A stretch of DNA of 57,149 bases, taken from a virus. The translations under genes and the position numbers were made by a program. Positions 1 to 7,936 of the stretch are shown piece by piece. Positions within the stretch are counted from its first letter, which is position 1. Every line of letters starts with the position of its first letter. The DNA lies in IMG/VR virus record IMGVR_UViG_3300044830_000034, positions 1 through 57,149 of that record. One strand, 5' to 3'. The notes beneath the pieces are model-generated. The model saw only the letters and a list, made by a program, of their open reading frames with translations. It did not search any database and had not been told where the DNA came from.

Positions 1-6
1 CCGGCC

Positions 7-294
7 ATGGTCGCGCTGGAGCAGATCCGCCGCGGCCTCGGCCACCTGCCCGCCGCCGTATTCAGCATCAGCCCGGCCTACCCCGACCAACTCGACATCT
101 CCCTGCACAGCGACCTCGGCGACTTCGAGGCATGGCGCGGCGCCCTGGGCATCCCGTCCGCCACGGTCACCTACGGCACGCAGACCGGCGCGTGCCTGCT
201 CCGGGCCATTGCCCAGTGGGGCGGCGCGACCGTCGAGTTGGCTGGGTACGGGCCTCTGCCCAAGCCGGACGCGGACGGGGCTGATCAGCAGTGA
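7..294 (+). CDS. Hypothetical protein, possibly 5'-truncated
   Basis: A 95-aa protein of unknown function. It is the first gene of a tightly packed rightward run whose next member starts at 291 with a 4-bp GTGA overlap, so the stop is secure. The ATG lies only six bases from the window edge and the frame is open upstream, so the true start may be outside the window. Composition is soluble and G/C-ending codons dominate. I see no motif. The translational coupling is the main evidence that it is real. Confidence 0.6.
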   Translation: MVALEQIRRGLGHLPAAVFSISPAYPDQLDISLHSDLGDFEAWRGALGIPSATVTYGTQTGACLLRAIAQWGGATVELAGYGPLPKPDADGADQQ

Positions 295-629
295 CCGCCC
301 AGACGACCGCCCCCGCCGCCGCGTTTGTCCCGGCGTGGTTCTGCCCGAACGCGGACCTGACCTTGATGTGGGGTCAGCTTCACGGGGTCGTGTACGGGTG
401 GCAGCTCCGCTACCGGGGCCGGCTGATCGGCACGCTGGTGGGCTTCCCGGTCGGCGCTCCGCCGAACGGGGAGCGCGAGGCCCTCGCTTGGGCGGACACG
501 GTGGCCGGGCTGCAGCAGTGGATCGCCCGCCCCGCCCGCAGTGGCGCCAACCACACCCACGCCAACTCCGGCATCACCTGCCCGCCACCGATCTACGTGC
601 CCGACGAGACCGAGGAGAACCCGTCGTGA
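291..629 (+). CDS. Hypothetical protein
   Basis: A 112-aa protein starting at a GTG that overlaps the upstream stop by 4 bp and ending in a GTGA overlap with the next gene. The N-terminal half is rich in aromatic residues, including WFCP and WQLRYRGR. The C-terminal third is proline and asparagine rich. No family is recognised. Both junctions are coupled, so it most likely belongs to the small-gene operon leading to the transfer genes. Confidence 0.65.
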   Translation: MTAQTTAPAAAFVPAWFCPNADLTLMWGQLHGVVYGWQLRYRGRLIGTLVGFPVGAPPNGEREALAWADTVAGLQQWIARPARSGANHTHANSGITCPPPIYVPDETEENPS

Positions 630-814
630 GCAGCCGCCAGTACGTCGTAGAGGCCACCACCCCCGAAGGCTGCGTCGAGTTCGGCGCCGAAGCCACCAAG
701 GGCGCCCAGTTCGCTGGCGTCGTCCAGCAGATGGTCCAGGACCACGCCGCCGAGACCGGATGCACCGAACGAGACATCACCGTCACCAGCGCCTGGTGGA
801 CGCCCAGCGAGTAA
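626..814 (+). CDS. Small hypothetical protein
   Basis: A 62-aa acidic protein read from a GTG start overlapping the upstream stop (GTGA). Upstream codons of this frame are shadow reading of the previous gene, so this start is preferred over earlier ones. No motif or membrane segment is visible. The protein ends before a 76-bp gap that carries the next gene's ribosome-binding site. Function unknown. Confidence 0.6.
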   Translation: MSSRQYVVEATTPEGCVEFGAEATKGAQFAGVVQQMVQDHAAETGCTERDITVTSAWWTPSE

Positions 815-890
815 GCCGCCGGGCCGGCCAGCACCCCTCCGCAGGCCGGCCCGGCACCGACCGCACGATCCGATCACGAGAGGAGTCACC

Positions 891-1265
891 GTGCGCCTGT
901 TCAGCCGAAAGATCGACCAGGTGTCCACCGAAGAGCAGCGCTACCAGGCGGCAGCCTCCGAACAGGCTGCCGAGGGTGACCGGAAGGCCCGGTACGACGC
1001 CGTCAACCAGGCCGCATCCGAGCACTACCGGCGGCAGCGAGAGGCCCGGGAGAAGAAGAACGGCCGGATCAAGAAGGTGGGCGAGATCAAGCGAGTTGGT
1101 CGCGGCAAGTACGTCACGACCGGCTGGGAGATCGACGTTCCCGACGGAAGCGGCCGAGGACGCGTGGCAGAAGAAGGCGTTCACCACAGTGGCCAGCTGG
1201 GCGGCTTCACCCCCGCTGAGCTGTGCGCCATCGCCCACGGACCCCGCTGCCGCAAGTGCTGCTGA
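891..1265 (+). CDS. Hypothetical basic protein
   Basis: A 124-aa protein with a GTG start preceded by a good GAGAGGAG Shine-Dalgarno. The first 70 residues are highly charged and probably helical (EEQRYQAAASEQAAEGDRK). A Lys/Arg cluster, KKNGRIKKVGEIKRVGRGK, could bind nucleic acid. The tail ends in a Cys pair-like CRKCC. No family recognised. The C-terminal ~40 residues overlap another open frame, so the last part of the call is less certain. Confidence 0.55.
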   Translation: MRLFSRKIDQVSTEEQRYQAAASEQAAEGDRKARYDAVNQAASEHYRRQREAREKKNGRIKKVGEIKRVGRGKYVTTGWEIDVPDGSGRGRVAEEGVHHSGQLGGFTPAELCAIAHGPRCRKCC

Positions 1266-1363
1266 CCACCACCACCTGACGGCTGACCTGACCATCTAGC
1301 CCCCGCGCTGGGTGGTGAGGAGAACCGCCAGACACCCCACCCGCCGCAACCCGAAGGAGCACC

Positions 1364-1732
1364 GTGAACCCGCTCAGCCTGATCGCCCCCGCGACCGTGG
1401 CGCGTCGCAATGCCCAGAAGGAGGCCGCCACCTTCGCCGCCACCGTCCGCTCCGGCTACACGTACTACTCCGTGGTCGACCTCAACGCGAAGTACCCCGG
1501 GGCGCCCCGCCGGGCCCTCATGGAGTGGACGTTCAGCAAGCCGGGCCGGTGGATCGGCCAGGAGTCCCGCTGCGACCACATGACCGCCGCCGGTGCGTGG
1601 CTCGGCTACGGCCCGCTCCACGCGACGCGCCCCGGCGGCCTGACGACGTTCCAGGAACTGCGCAGGCGGCCCGGCGTCTTCGGCCCCGACCCGGCCGAGG
1701 TCATCAGCCACGCCACCCCGGCGGGTGTCTGA
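1364..1732 (+). CDS. Hypothetical protein
   Basis: A 122-aa protein with a GTG start preceded by GAAGGAGCACC, a strong ribosome-binding site. It is cationic, with several Trp/Tyr residues (TFSKPGRWIG, GYGPLHATRPGG). No recognised domain. It is followed after one base by the next ATG, so the two are probably co-translated. Such short basic proteins are common between regulator and transfer genes of Streptomyces mobile elements, but this one cannot be assigned. Confidence 0.6.
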   Translation: MNPLSLIAPATVARRNAQKEAATFAATVRSGYTYYSVVDLNAKYPGAPRRALMEWTFSKPGRWIGQESRCDHMTAAGAWLGYGPLHATRPGGLTTFQELRRRPGVFGPDPAEVISHATPAGV

Positions 1733-1733
1733 C

Positions 1734-2033
1734 ATGGGCTGGTCCTATGGCGGTCCCACGCGGTCCGCGCTCCAGATGGAGCAGCTCGGCCAGCAGATGG
1801 CGCACGTCCTGCCCGCCCGCCAATGGCGCACCGTCCGGACCCTGTTCGACGCGGTGGAGCACGGCGACGGCCCGTTCACCTTCGATGCCGTCATGGCGCA
1901 CCGGTACGCCGAGGTGTTCCGGGCTGCCGCCGCGCACTCGAAGATGCCTGCCGACTGGGGACGGTTCGCTCTCGACGTGGCCGACCATGCGTCGGCCGCG
2001 ATCCGCTCCGGCGGCCTCTGGCGGTGGTCCTGA
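1734..2033 (+). CDS. Hypothetical protein of a Streptomyces accessory family
   Basis: A 99-aa protein starting at ATG one base after the upstream stop; its own stop overlaps the next ATG. It opens with MGWSYGG and ends in a Trp-rich SGGLWRWS tail. A middle segment (AHVLPARQWRTVRTLFDAV) resembles a short family I remember from Streptomyces chromosomes and mobile elements, annotated only as a domain of unknown function. No catalytic residues can be named. Confidence 0.6.
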   Translation: MGWSYGGPTRSALQMEQLGQQMAHVLPARQWRTVRTLFDAVEHGDGPFTFDAVMAHRYAEVFRAAAAHSKMPADWGRFALDVADHASAAIRSGGLWRWS

Positions 2034-2605
2034 TGTCCGTCGACGTGACCGCGTTCGAGGAGCTGCTGGCCGAGCTGGACTCGGGCGTCGGCGACGAGGC
2101 GGAGGCATGGCTGCACGACCCGACCCGCACCGCGCACCGGTTGGTCACCGTGCCCACCGCAGAGCTGGTGCGGCTGGCGGGTGCCGATCAGCCCGCCCCG
2201 GCTCCGGCCGGCCCGCGGCTTCCCGGCGGGTTGTGGCGGGTGCTGCCGGATCGGCTGCTGTCCCTGCACCCCGCCCGTCGGGGCGAGGGCCTGCAGCGGG
2301 CGCGGATCACCACCACGGAGCACCTGGAGCTGACCGCGCTGGTCCTGGAGCGGTGGGGGTGGGCCAAGTCCGGCCGCCGCATCCGCACTGCGACCGGTGG
2401 CCGCTGCATCCTCGGCGCCCAGCGGGCCGTGCACGCCCTCGGCTACGGCACGGAGCACACCGCCGTCGAGGCGGGGCGGCAGATCCAGGGCGCCCTCGCC
2501 GACCGGGGGATCACGATGCCGTACCCCCGGTGGAACGAGATGCCGGGCGTCACCGGTCCGATGGCGCTCGGGCTGGTCCGCGCCGCAGCGAAGGGGAGTG
2601 CCTGA
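2033..2605 (+). CDS. Hypothetical protein
   Basis: A 190-aa protein coupled on both sides by ATG/TGA overlaps. Residues 1-60 are acidic and helical. The middle is proline and arginine rich. The region around 110-170 (ALVLERWGWAKSGRRIRT, then CILGAQRAVHALGYG) looks like a compact helical domain found in small Streptomyces phage and plasmid proteins. No enzyme motif is visible. Its position just before a membrane protein and the SpdB/TraB-like pair suggests a transfer-operon accessory role, which is inference only. Confidence 0.6.
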   Translation: MSVDVTAFEELLAELDSGVGDEAEAWLHDPTRTAHRLVTVPTAELVRLAGADQPAPAPAGPRLPGGLWRVLPDRLLSLHPARRGEGLQRARITTTEHLELTALVLERWGWAKSGRRIRTATGGRCILGAQRAVHALGYGTEHTAVEAGRQIQGALADRGITMPYPRWNEMPGVTGPMALGLVRAAAKGSA

Positions 2606-2880
2606 TGCCCCGCGTGCTGGTGGTCCGAGCGCCGACCCCGTGGCGGCGAGTGGCGTTGGCGGCCCTCGCGGTCGTCGCGCACCTGCTGCTCGGGGTGCTG
2701 GTGCTGGCCCTCCGCACTGTTCGGGTGATCGTCACCGCCGCCACCGACACCGCTGTCCACGCCGAGCAGCAGCTCGCCGCCCGCACCGGCCGACCGGCCC
2801 TGTCGCAGACCGGCATCGGCGTCCTCGCCGCCGCGTTCGTCCAGGAATTCCTCACCACCTACCGCCAGCCCACCCGATAG
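2605..2880 (+). CDS. Small single-span membrane protein
   Basis: A 91-aa protein starting with an ATG overlapping the upstream stop. Residues about 17-36 form one strong transmembrane segment (VALAALAVVAHLLLGVLVLA). A basic N-terminus precedes it, so the C-terminal ~50 residues probably face outward or lie along the membrane. Small membrane proteins of this kind accompany tra genes in Streptomyces conjugative elements as spread (Spd) proteins. That context fits, but the sequence alone proves only that it is a membrane protein. Confidence 0.65.
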   Translation: MPRVLVVRAPTPWRRVALAALAVVAHLLLGVLVLALRTVRVIVTAATDTAVHAEQQLAARTGRPALSQTGIGVLAAAFVQEFLTTYRQPTR

Positions 2881-2899
2881 CCCCGAAGGAGACATCACC

Positions 2900-4276
2900 G
2901 TGAACGGCCCGACCCTGAACGGCACCAAGCGGCCCCCCGTGCCGACATGGCAGCCGTTCACGCCCATCCACCTCGGCGTCTTCGCCGAACCCGAGACCGC
3001 ACCGGAGCCGGCGCCCGTCGCCGAGCCGGCCATCGACCTGGTGAAGGCCGCCGAGGCTGCCGCGATCCGAGCCCGCACGGAGGCAGAGACCGAGGCCCGG
3101 CGGATCACTGCCGAGGCCGAGGCCAAGGCTATTGAGGTCAAGGCCGAAGTCGATGCTGAGCAGAAGCGCATCGCCAACGATCGCGCCGTGATGCGCCTGG
3201 AGAAGGAGCGCGCCGACCACGAACTCCGGCTCGCCGAGACCAAGCGCAAGCAGGAAGAGGTCGAGCGTCAGCGGGCTGCGGCCAACGCCGCGCGACAGGC
3301 CGAGCAGCAGGCTGAAGCCGACCGGGCCAAGGAGATCGCGACGGCCGACGACAAGTGGCGCAAGTACGCGATCCGCTTCGCCGTCGTCTGCGGGATCGTC
3401 GCCCTGCCTGTCCAGGTCAGCGCGTTCTGGAACCCGAAGGCGCCGTGGCTGGCCGCAGCGCCGGTCATGCTCGAAGCCGGGGCGTGGGTCGTGCAGCGTG
3501 GCGCTGCCGCTGCCGTCGCGAATCGTCGTCCGCTCTGGCACTACAGGGCCATCGCCTGGACGCTCGCCTGCGTCGCCGCTGCCGTCAATCTGTTCCACGG
3601 CCTCTCCCACTTCGATGCGGCGACCGCCTACGCCACCGCCTTCGCCAGCCTCGCCGGCCCGGGTGTGTGGGACCTCCACGAGCACGGCCGGATCCGGAAG
3701 CGCGACGGGGCCCTGACTCGCCGGGAGCAGAAGGCGAAGGAGCGGGCAGAGAAGGGCGTTGCCGCCGAGAGGGCCACCCGCGAGGCCGCCGCGCGAGCCG
3801 AGAAGGACGCCGCCGAGAAGGCGGCCTTCGCCGCCTTCGAACAGCTCGCGAAGGACCGCGAGAAGTTGTACCCGAAGGTGTGGGAGCACGCCGTGAAGCT
3901 GGCCGCCGGACTTGGCGAGACGACTGTCACGGAGTCCGTTTGGAGGCGGGCCCACAAGGACGTCGAGGGCACCGACCCGGGCGACTCGGCTGAGGCTCAG
4001 CAGCTCCGGAATGCGGCTGCGCGGAAGATGCTCGACGCCCGCGCCGACGCCCCCGACAAGACGGTCTGGAAGGCGCCAGAAACGACCACAAACGCACAGG
4101 TCCTTCCACGAGTCCCCTCCGGTGGGCGCAGGGGTTCTGTGACGGGCCCGCCGGTGCGCGGAGTGCGCCGCCCGGGGGACACCGCACCGTTCGTTGACGC
4201 GGCCCGGAAGCAGGCCGCCATCACCGCCAAGAACGCCAGCCACGCCGACATCACCGGCCGCCGAGAGGACTCCTGA
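2900..4276 (+). CDS. SpdB-like (DUF2637-type) spread/transfer membrane protein
   Basis: A 458-aa protein with an AAGGAGA ribosome-binding site and GTG start. Residues about 47-150 are an alanine/glutamate-rich coiled coil. Residues 155-256 hold about four membrane segments, including one ending in QVSAFWNP, the arrangement I associate with the DUF2637/SpdB family. A second charged coiled coil follows (260-320), then a helical C-terminal domain. Spd proteins act with TraB in intramycelial plasmid spread in Streptomyces. The gene ends 3 bp before the TraB-like gene, so the two are presumably co-transcribed. Presence beside a full phage structural module is unusual. Confidence 0.7.
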   Translation: MNGPTLNGTKRPPVPTWQPFTPIHLGVFAEPETAPEPAPVAEPAIDLVKAAEAAAIRARTEAETEARRITAEAEAKAIEVKAEVDAEQKRIANDRAVMRLEKERADHELRLAETKRKQEEVERQRAAANAARQAEQQAEADRAKEIATADDKWRKYAIRFAVVCGIVALPVQVSAFWNPKAPWLAAAPVMLEAGAWVVQRGAAAAVANRRPLWHYRAIAWTLACVAAAVNLFHGLSHFDAATAYATAFASLAGPGVWDLHEHGRIRKRDGALTRREQKAKERAEKGVAAERATREAAARAEKDAAEKAAFAAFEQLAKDREKLYPKVWEHAVKLAAGLGETTVTESVWRRAHKDVEGTDPGDSAEAQQLRNAAARKMLDARADAPDKTVWKAPETTTNAQVLPRVPSGGRRGSVTGPPVRGVRRPGDTAPFVDAARKQAAITAKNASHADITGRREDS

Positions 4277-4279
4277 ACC

Positions 4280-6358
4280 ATGGCCATCGACAGTTCCTCC
4301 CGCACGGCCGCCGACCTCGACGTGCCGGAGTTCCTCCGCCCAGATTACGTCCCCACCAAGCCCGCGGCGCCGGCCGTGACCGCCACCCGTCCGGCGCCGC
4401 GCACCACCCAGTCCGCAGCGCTGGTCGTCGCCAAGGCGACCGGTCGCGGCCTCGGCCACACCGCCCGCGCGGCGGGCACCGGCGGCGGCTGGCTCGGGCG
4501 CGGTCTGCACGGTACGACCCGCGCGGGCTGGCGGTACGTGCGGGCCGCGGACCGGGTCGAGTCCGTCCAGCCGTCCAGCCACGAGAGCTGGGACAAGATC
4601 CGCGAGGAGCGGCACCGCCGATGGATCGCCGCTGCGGGTACTGCCGGTGGCGGGGTCGTCTTGACCGTTGCCGCATCCCTCGGTCTCGTACTCGGCGTCG
4701 GCGTGCCCGCAGGGGAAGCGTTCCTGCTGGCGCCTGCTGCTGAGACCACGATTGCCGGGGCGATCGTCACCGAGTACGGGCGGCGCATCGCCAACCGGCG
4801 GGAACTCGGAGCCGCCCCGGCCGCGCCCGCGATCTCCGGGGGAGCACCCGCCCTCGATGCGTCCGGCGCCCCGCTGTCTCCTGCCGACGACGTGCTCCTC
4901 AAGGCCCTCGCGGACATCAAGGTCCCCGACGGCTTCCGGATCGTTGCCAGCAATCCGGGCCGCGACGGCACCAGCGTCACCATCGTGGACCTGCCCGCCA
5001 ATTTCACCGTGACGTCGCTGAAGGCCAAGGCCGAGGAACTGGCCGGGGCGCTCGGCCGGGACGTGACGATGGTCGACATCACCAAGGCGGCGCACGCCAA
5101 CCAGGCTGCGATCTGGCTGTCCGCCGTCGACCCGTTCGAAGCCGCGCGCCCGTCGCCGCTCATGGACCTTCGGCTCGCCGTTGACGCCTTCCTCGACGGC
5201 GTGCCGGTCGCATGGGGGAAGCGCGGCAACCCGGTCTTGCTGCCGATCAACAACTCCAGCTTCGTTGTCGGAGGCGGAACTCGGTCGGGCAAGGGCGTTG
5301 GAGCCGCCAACCTCGTCACGGGTGCCGCGTTCGATCCGCGCATTAACCTGCGGATCGTCGCCGGGAAGAACAACGGCGAGTGGGACCCGGCCGCCAAAGC
5401 CGGCGTCGCGGCCACGTACTTCAAGCCCGACCCGCACCGCCTGAACGCGCTCCTCAAAGCCCTGTGGGAGGACAAGGACCGGCGGGAGAGGATTCTCGGC
5501 AAGGCGGGCAAGAGCAAGATGACCGCAGCCACGATCATGGAACTCGGCGGCATTGAGCTCCTGGTCATCGATGAGGTCGCCACGTACACGCGGCCCGGCA
5601 ACGTGCTGCGCGACGAGAACCTGAAGCTCCTGACGGATCTGTCGGCTGTCGCCGCCGCGGCCGGCATCCTGATGGTGCTGATCACCCAGTATCCGGAAGT
5701 TGCTGTCATCCCCCAGGCCCTGGCGATGAACTGCACCACCCGGTGGGCGATGCGTGTTGAGAACGCGACCCAGTCGAACGCGATCCTCGGCGAGGGGTCC
5801 TCCGGGGCCGGTCGGGACGCTTCGAAGTTCGACCCGCCGCGGCCCGGACTGGGCTGGCTGATCAACCCCTTCGCGGGAGTCACCGACCTTGCTCGGTCGT
5901 TCGACCTGGACGAGGACGACCGCGGCGAGGTGTCCGAACTGATGGCCCGCGCCGCGAAGATCCGCAGCGCGGCCGGGCGGCTGACCGGGCAGTGGGACGA
6001 CCCGATCGAGCGGGCCCTCGCGGAGGCGACCGGCATGTCCTCTGCGGCCGGCGGCCCGGACCACAACGGTGTGCCAGCGCGGCTGCTGCACCTGCTCGAC
6101 CCGCAGCAGGCCGCCGCGTTCGACGCGCTCACCGACTGCGTGCAGGTCATGGACGACCTCGGCCGAGACGCGCAGGTGGACGAGATGGCGGCCAAGCTGG
6201 CGATGCCTGCCGAGCGACTGAGCGAGCTGCTTCGGGCGGCTGGCGCGGGGCCCACCGGGAAGATCTGGGTCACCGACGCGGACGGCAAGCGGAACCGCGT
6301 CAACGGCTATCAGCGCGATCACCTGCGAGCCCTGCTCGCTCAGGCCAAATCCGCCTAA
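4280..6358 (+). CDS. traB: TraB-like FtsK/SpoIIIE DNA translocase
   Basis: A 692-aa protein. Residues 115-163 form two membrane segments. A P-loop-like VGGGTRSGKG sits near 330-339 and a Walker B ELLVIDEVA near 427. A helical, winged-helix-like C-terminus follows (about 610-690). This is the layout of TraB, the hexameric ATPase that moves double-stranded DNA between Streptomyces hyphae. Oddly, the residue after the P-loop lysine is Gly rather than Ser/Thr, which could lower nucleotide affinity unless it is normal for this subfamily. The clt-like repeats directly downstream support a conjugation role. A phage packaging or chromosome-partition FtsK is the alternative. Confidence 0.8.
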   Translation: MAIDSSSRTAADLDVPEFLRPDYVPTKPAAPAVTATRPAPRTTQSAALVVAKATGRGLGHTARAAGTGGGWLGRGLHGTTRAGWRYVRAADRVESVQPSSHESWDKIREERHRRWIAAAGTAGGGVVLTVAASLGLVLGVGVPAGEAFLLAPAAETTIAGAIVTEYGRRIANRRELGAAPAAPAISGGAPALDASGAPLSPADDVLLKALADIKVPDGFRIVASNPGRDGTSVTIVDLPANFTVTSLKAKAEELAGALGRDVTMVDITKAAHANQAAIWLSAVDPFEAARPSPLMDLRLAVDAFLDGVPVAWGKRGNPVLLPINNSSFVVGGGTRSGKGVGAANLVTGAAFDPRINLRIVAGKNNGEWDPAAKAGVAATYFKPDPHRLNALLKALWEDKDRRERILGKAGKSKMTAATIMELGGIELLVIDEVATYTRPGNVLRDENLKLLTDLSAVAAAAGILMVLITQYPEVAVIPQALAMNCTTRWAMRVENATQSNAILGEGSSGAGRDASKFDPPRPGLGWLINPFAGVTDLARSFDLDEDDRGEVSELMARAAKIRSAAGRLTGQWDDPIERALAEATGMSSAAGGPDHNGVPARLLHLLDPQQAAAFDALTDCVQVMDDLGRDAQVDEMAAKLAMPAERLSELLRAAGAGPTGKIWVTDADGKRNRVNGYQRDHLRALLAQAKSA

Positions 6359-6597
6359 AACACCCCGGACGGTGGGGCGGACAGGCTTGCATCGTCGCAG
6401 GTCAGCACCCGGACACCTGCCCGGACAGCGGGTGGACGGCACCCGGACGCGTCCGCCCCCTGTCCGGGGTCTGTCCGCCGCCCATACCACCGCAAAGCGG
6501 AACGCTGTCCGCCTCACATACCGGGATCAAAGCCGCACCCCACGGACCAGGCCAAGGCCGACCCCGGACCGGCCCAACAAGATCGAAAGGAATCCCC
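6359..6597. repeat. clt/TRS-like repeat region downstream of traB
   Basis: A 239-bp gene-free stretch with repeated CCCGGAC cores. GCACCCGGAC occurs exactly at 6405-6414 and 6439-6448. Variants are CACCCCGGAC (6361-6370), TGCCCGGACA (6418-6427) and GACCCCGGAC (6560-6569), and an inverted TGTCCGGGG lies at 6461-6469. Streptomyces TraB proteins recognise short direct repeats at the clt locus; the pSVH1 8-mer is GACCCGGA as I recall it. The shared ACCCGGA core and the position behind a TraB-like gene make this a candidate transfer locus. The match is suggestive only in GC-rich DNA. Confidence 0.5.
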
Positions 6598-6795
6598 ATG
6601 GCATCCCGAACCGTCACCGACTCCGCTATGACCGACCAGCAGTGGGAAGCGCAGAACAGCCCCATGCACCCGGCCGCAGCGAAGGTGCGCGGCCTGTGCT
6701 GGCAGTGCGCCGGCCAGCAAGTCCTCTACACCGCGTTCGGCGGCGTGCACCTCATCGTCGACTGCGGCGAGTGCAACGGCACCGGGAGGGCGTGA
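6598..6795 (+). CDS. Small zinc-ribbon protein
   Basis: A 65-aa protein with GAAAGGAA upstream of the ATG. It contains two Cys pairs, CWQC near residues 34-37 and CGEC near 56-59, separated by a hydrophobic strand. This is a typical mini zinc ribbon, resembling the second half of DnaJ-type CxxCxGxG segments (CGECNGTGRA). Function unknown; such ribbons usually mediate protein or nucleic-acid binding. It lies alone between the clt-like region and another small Cys-rich gene. Confidence 0.7.
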   Translation: MASRTVTDSAMTDQQWEAQNSPMHPAAAKVRGLCWQCAGQQVLYTAFGGVHLIVDCGECNGTGRA

Positions 6796-6955
6796 CTACG
6801 ACCCCCGCGGACCTGCCGGGCCCGTTCGGATGGCGCCGCAGCCGGCGCAGGTGACCCGTCCCACGGGCCGAACGCACAGCGCAGTGCACTCCCCAACCCC
6901 CGATCCGGGGACGGTAGAAGCACGGCAAGACACCAGCCAGCTAAAGGAGACCAAC

Positions 6956-7144
6956 ATGCCCCAGCACACCCTGAGCACGGGTGCCCGCGTCAGCTCCGCC
7001 CCGTCCTGCTGCAACCGCGGGATGGTCATGCGCCTCGCCGAGGGGAACGGCCACGAGTACGAGTGCGGATCGTGCGGATGCGGCATCTTCGTGGCGAACT
7101 ACACCGCCACGAAGATCCTCGACTGCAGCAAGCATTCCAGGTAA
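6956..7144 (+). CDS. Small Cys-rich zinc-binding protein
   Basis: A 62-aa protein with an AAAGGAG ribosome-binding site 8 bases before the ATG. A CCNRG segment and a CGSCGCG segment supply probable zinc ligands. No homologous family is named. It is followed by a GC-rich hairpin at 7150-7181 without a T tract. Part of a run of four small Cys/His-containing proteins between 6.6 and 9.2 kb. Confidence 0.65.
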   Translation: MPQHTLSTGARVSSAPSCCNRGMVMRLAEGNGHEYECGSCGCGIFVANYTATKILDCSKHSR

Positions 7145-7149
7145 CACCC

Positions 7150-7181
7150 CGGGCCCCTGCCGTCACCGCGGTGGGGGCCCG
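7150..7181 (+). terminator. GC hairpin after small Cys-rich gene
   Basis: CGGGCCCC (7150-7157) pairs perfectly with GGGGCCCG (7174-7181) around a 16-base loop, 5 bases after a stop codon. No T tract follows, so it may slow or punctuate transcription rather than end it. Confidence 0.4.
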
Positions 7182-7211
7182 CGCACGTCCGGGGGAGGGG
7201 ATGATGGGGGC

Positions 7212-7547
7212 ATGACCCTTCGCTGGACACTCAAGCGGATCGCGCACCGAACCGGCTTCCTCGCCTCGCCGTCTCTCGCGTTCCAGGACGTGCCGTTCGG
7301 CCTGAAGCGCCGGAACCTGGCTGGTGAAGTACTGCGCGACATCGACCAGCGCCACCGGGCGCGGCTGGACACCATCCGCGTGCGGCCCCAGCCTGAACAC
7401 GGCCCCGACGCCTACGACTACTGGTGCCCCCACTGCGACCGGTGGCTGCCCGCCGACATGACCTACGGCACCGACGAGCGGGAAGCGCGGGAAAGCGGCC
7501 TCGACCACATGGCCGAGGAGCACGCGGGCGTGCCGGCGTCCAGGTAA
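7212..7547 (+). CDS. Zinc-finger-like hypothetical protein
   Basis: A 111-aa protein. The first 60 residues are basic and helical. The C-terminal part has CPHC followed by an H(x)nH pair (residues about 72-106: WCPHCDRWLPADM then DHMAEEH), a C2H2-like zinc site. The ATG is preceded by GGGGAGGGGATG. Such single-finger proteins are frequent unknowns in actinophages. DNA binding is possible but not shown. Confidence 0.65.
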   Translation: MTLRWTLKRIAHRTGFLASPSLAFQDVPFGLKRRNLAGEVLRDIDQRHRARLDTIRVRPQPEHGPDAYDYWCPHCDRWLPADMTYGTDEREARESGLDHMAEEHAGVPASR

Positions 7548-7588
7548 CCCGCGCGGCGTTGTCGGGCGGCGGGGGGACACTGGGGGGC

Positions 7589-7936
7589 ATGGACGAGCAT
7601 GACGTTGACGTGATCCTGGACGACTACATCGAGCGGCATCCGTGGTCCCGCGCGGCGCTGATGGGCGACCAGTTGTTTCAGGTGCAGATGGACTTGCTGC
7701 GCCGCATGCTGATGCTCCTCGGACCGGCCCTGCGCCGGGAGCGACTGGACCCGCCCGCGGCCCGCCGGGTCATCGACACCGTGGTGTACGGCGCACCCGA
7801 CCCCGGGGGCGCCCTGGAGCGGATGGTCGAGCACGAGGCGCGGGTCTGGATGCTGGAGCGGGCACCGGTAACTCTCGTTGTCGACGGGGAGATGGCTGAG
7901 CAGTTCGCCAACCTCCTCGGCGGGGAGCGGCCGTGA
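7589..7936 (+). CDS. Hypothetical helical protein
   Basis: A 115-aa acidic, alpha-helical protein with a methionine-rich hydrophobic stretch (LLRRMLMLLGPAL). A GGGGGG tract before the ATG serves as the likely Shine-Dalgarno. Its stop overlaps the next GTG by 4 bp. No motif recognised, no Cys clusters, no membrane segment strong enough to call. Confidence 0.55.
   Translation: MDEHDVDVILDDYIERHPWSRAALMGDQLFQVQMDLLRRMLMLLGPALRRERLDPPAARRVIDTVVYGAPDPGGALERMVEHEARVWMLERAPVTLVVDGEMAEQFANLLGGERP

Noticed and set aside
2852-6517. A 1221-aa leftward open frame opposite spdB/traB
   Set aside because: Antisense shadow of high-GC coding DNA; arginine/glycine-rich, no ribosome-binding site, and the plus strand has clear domain matches.
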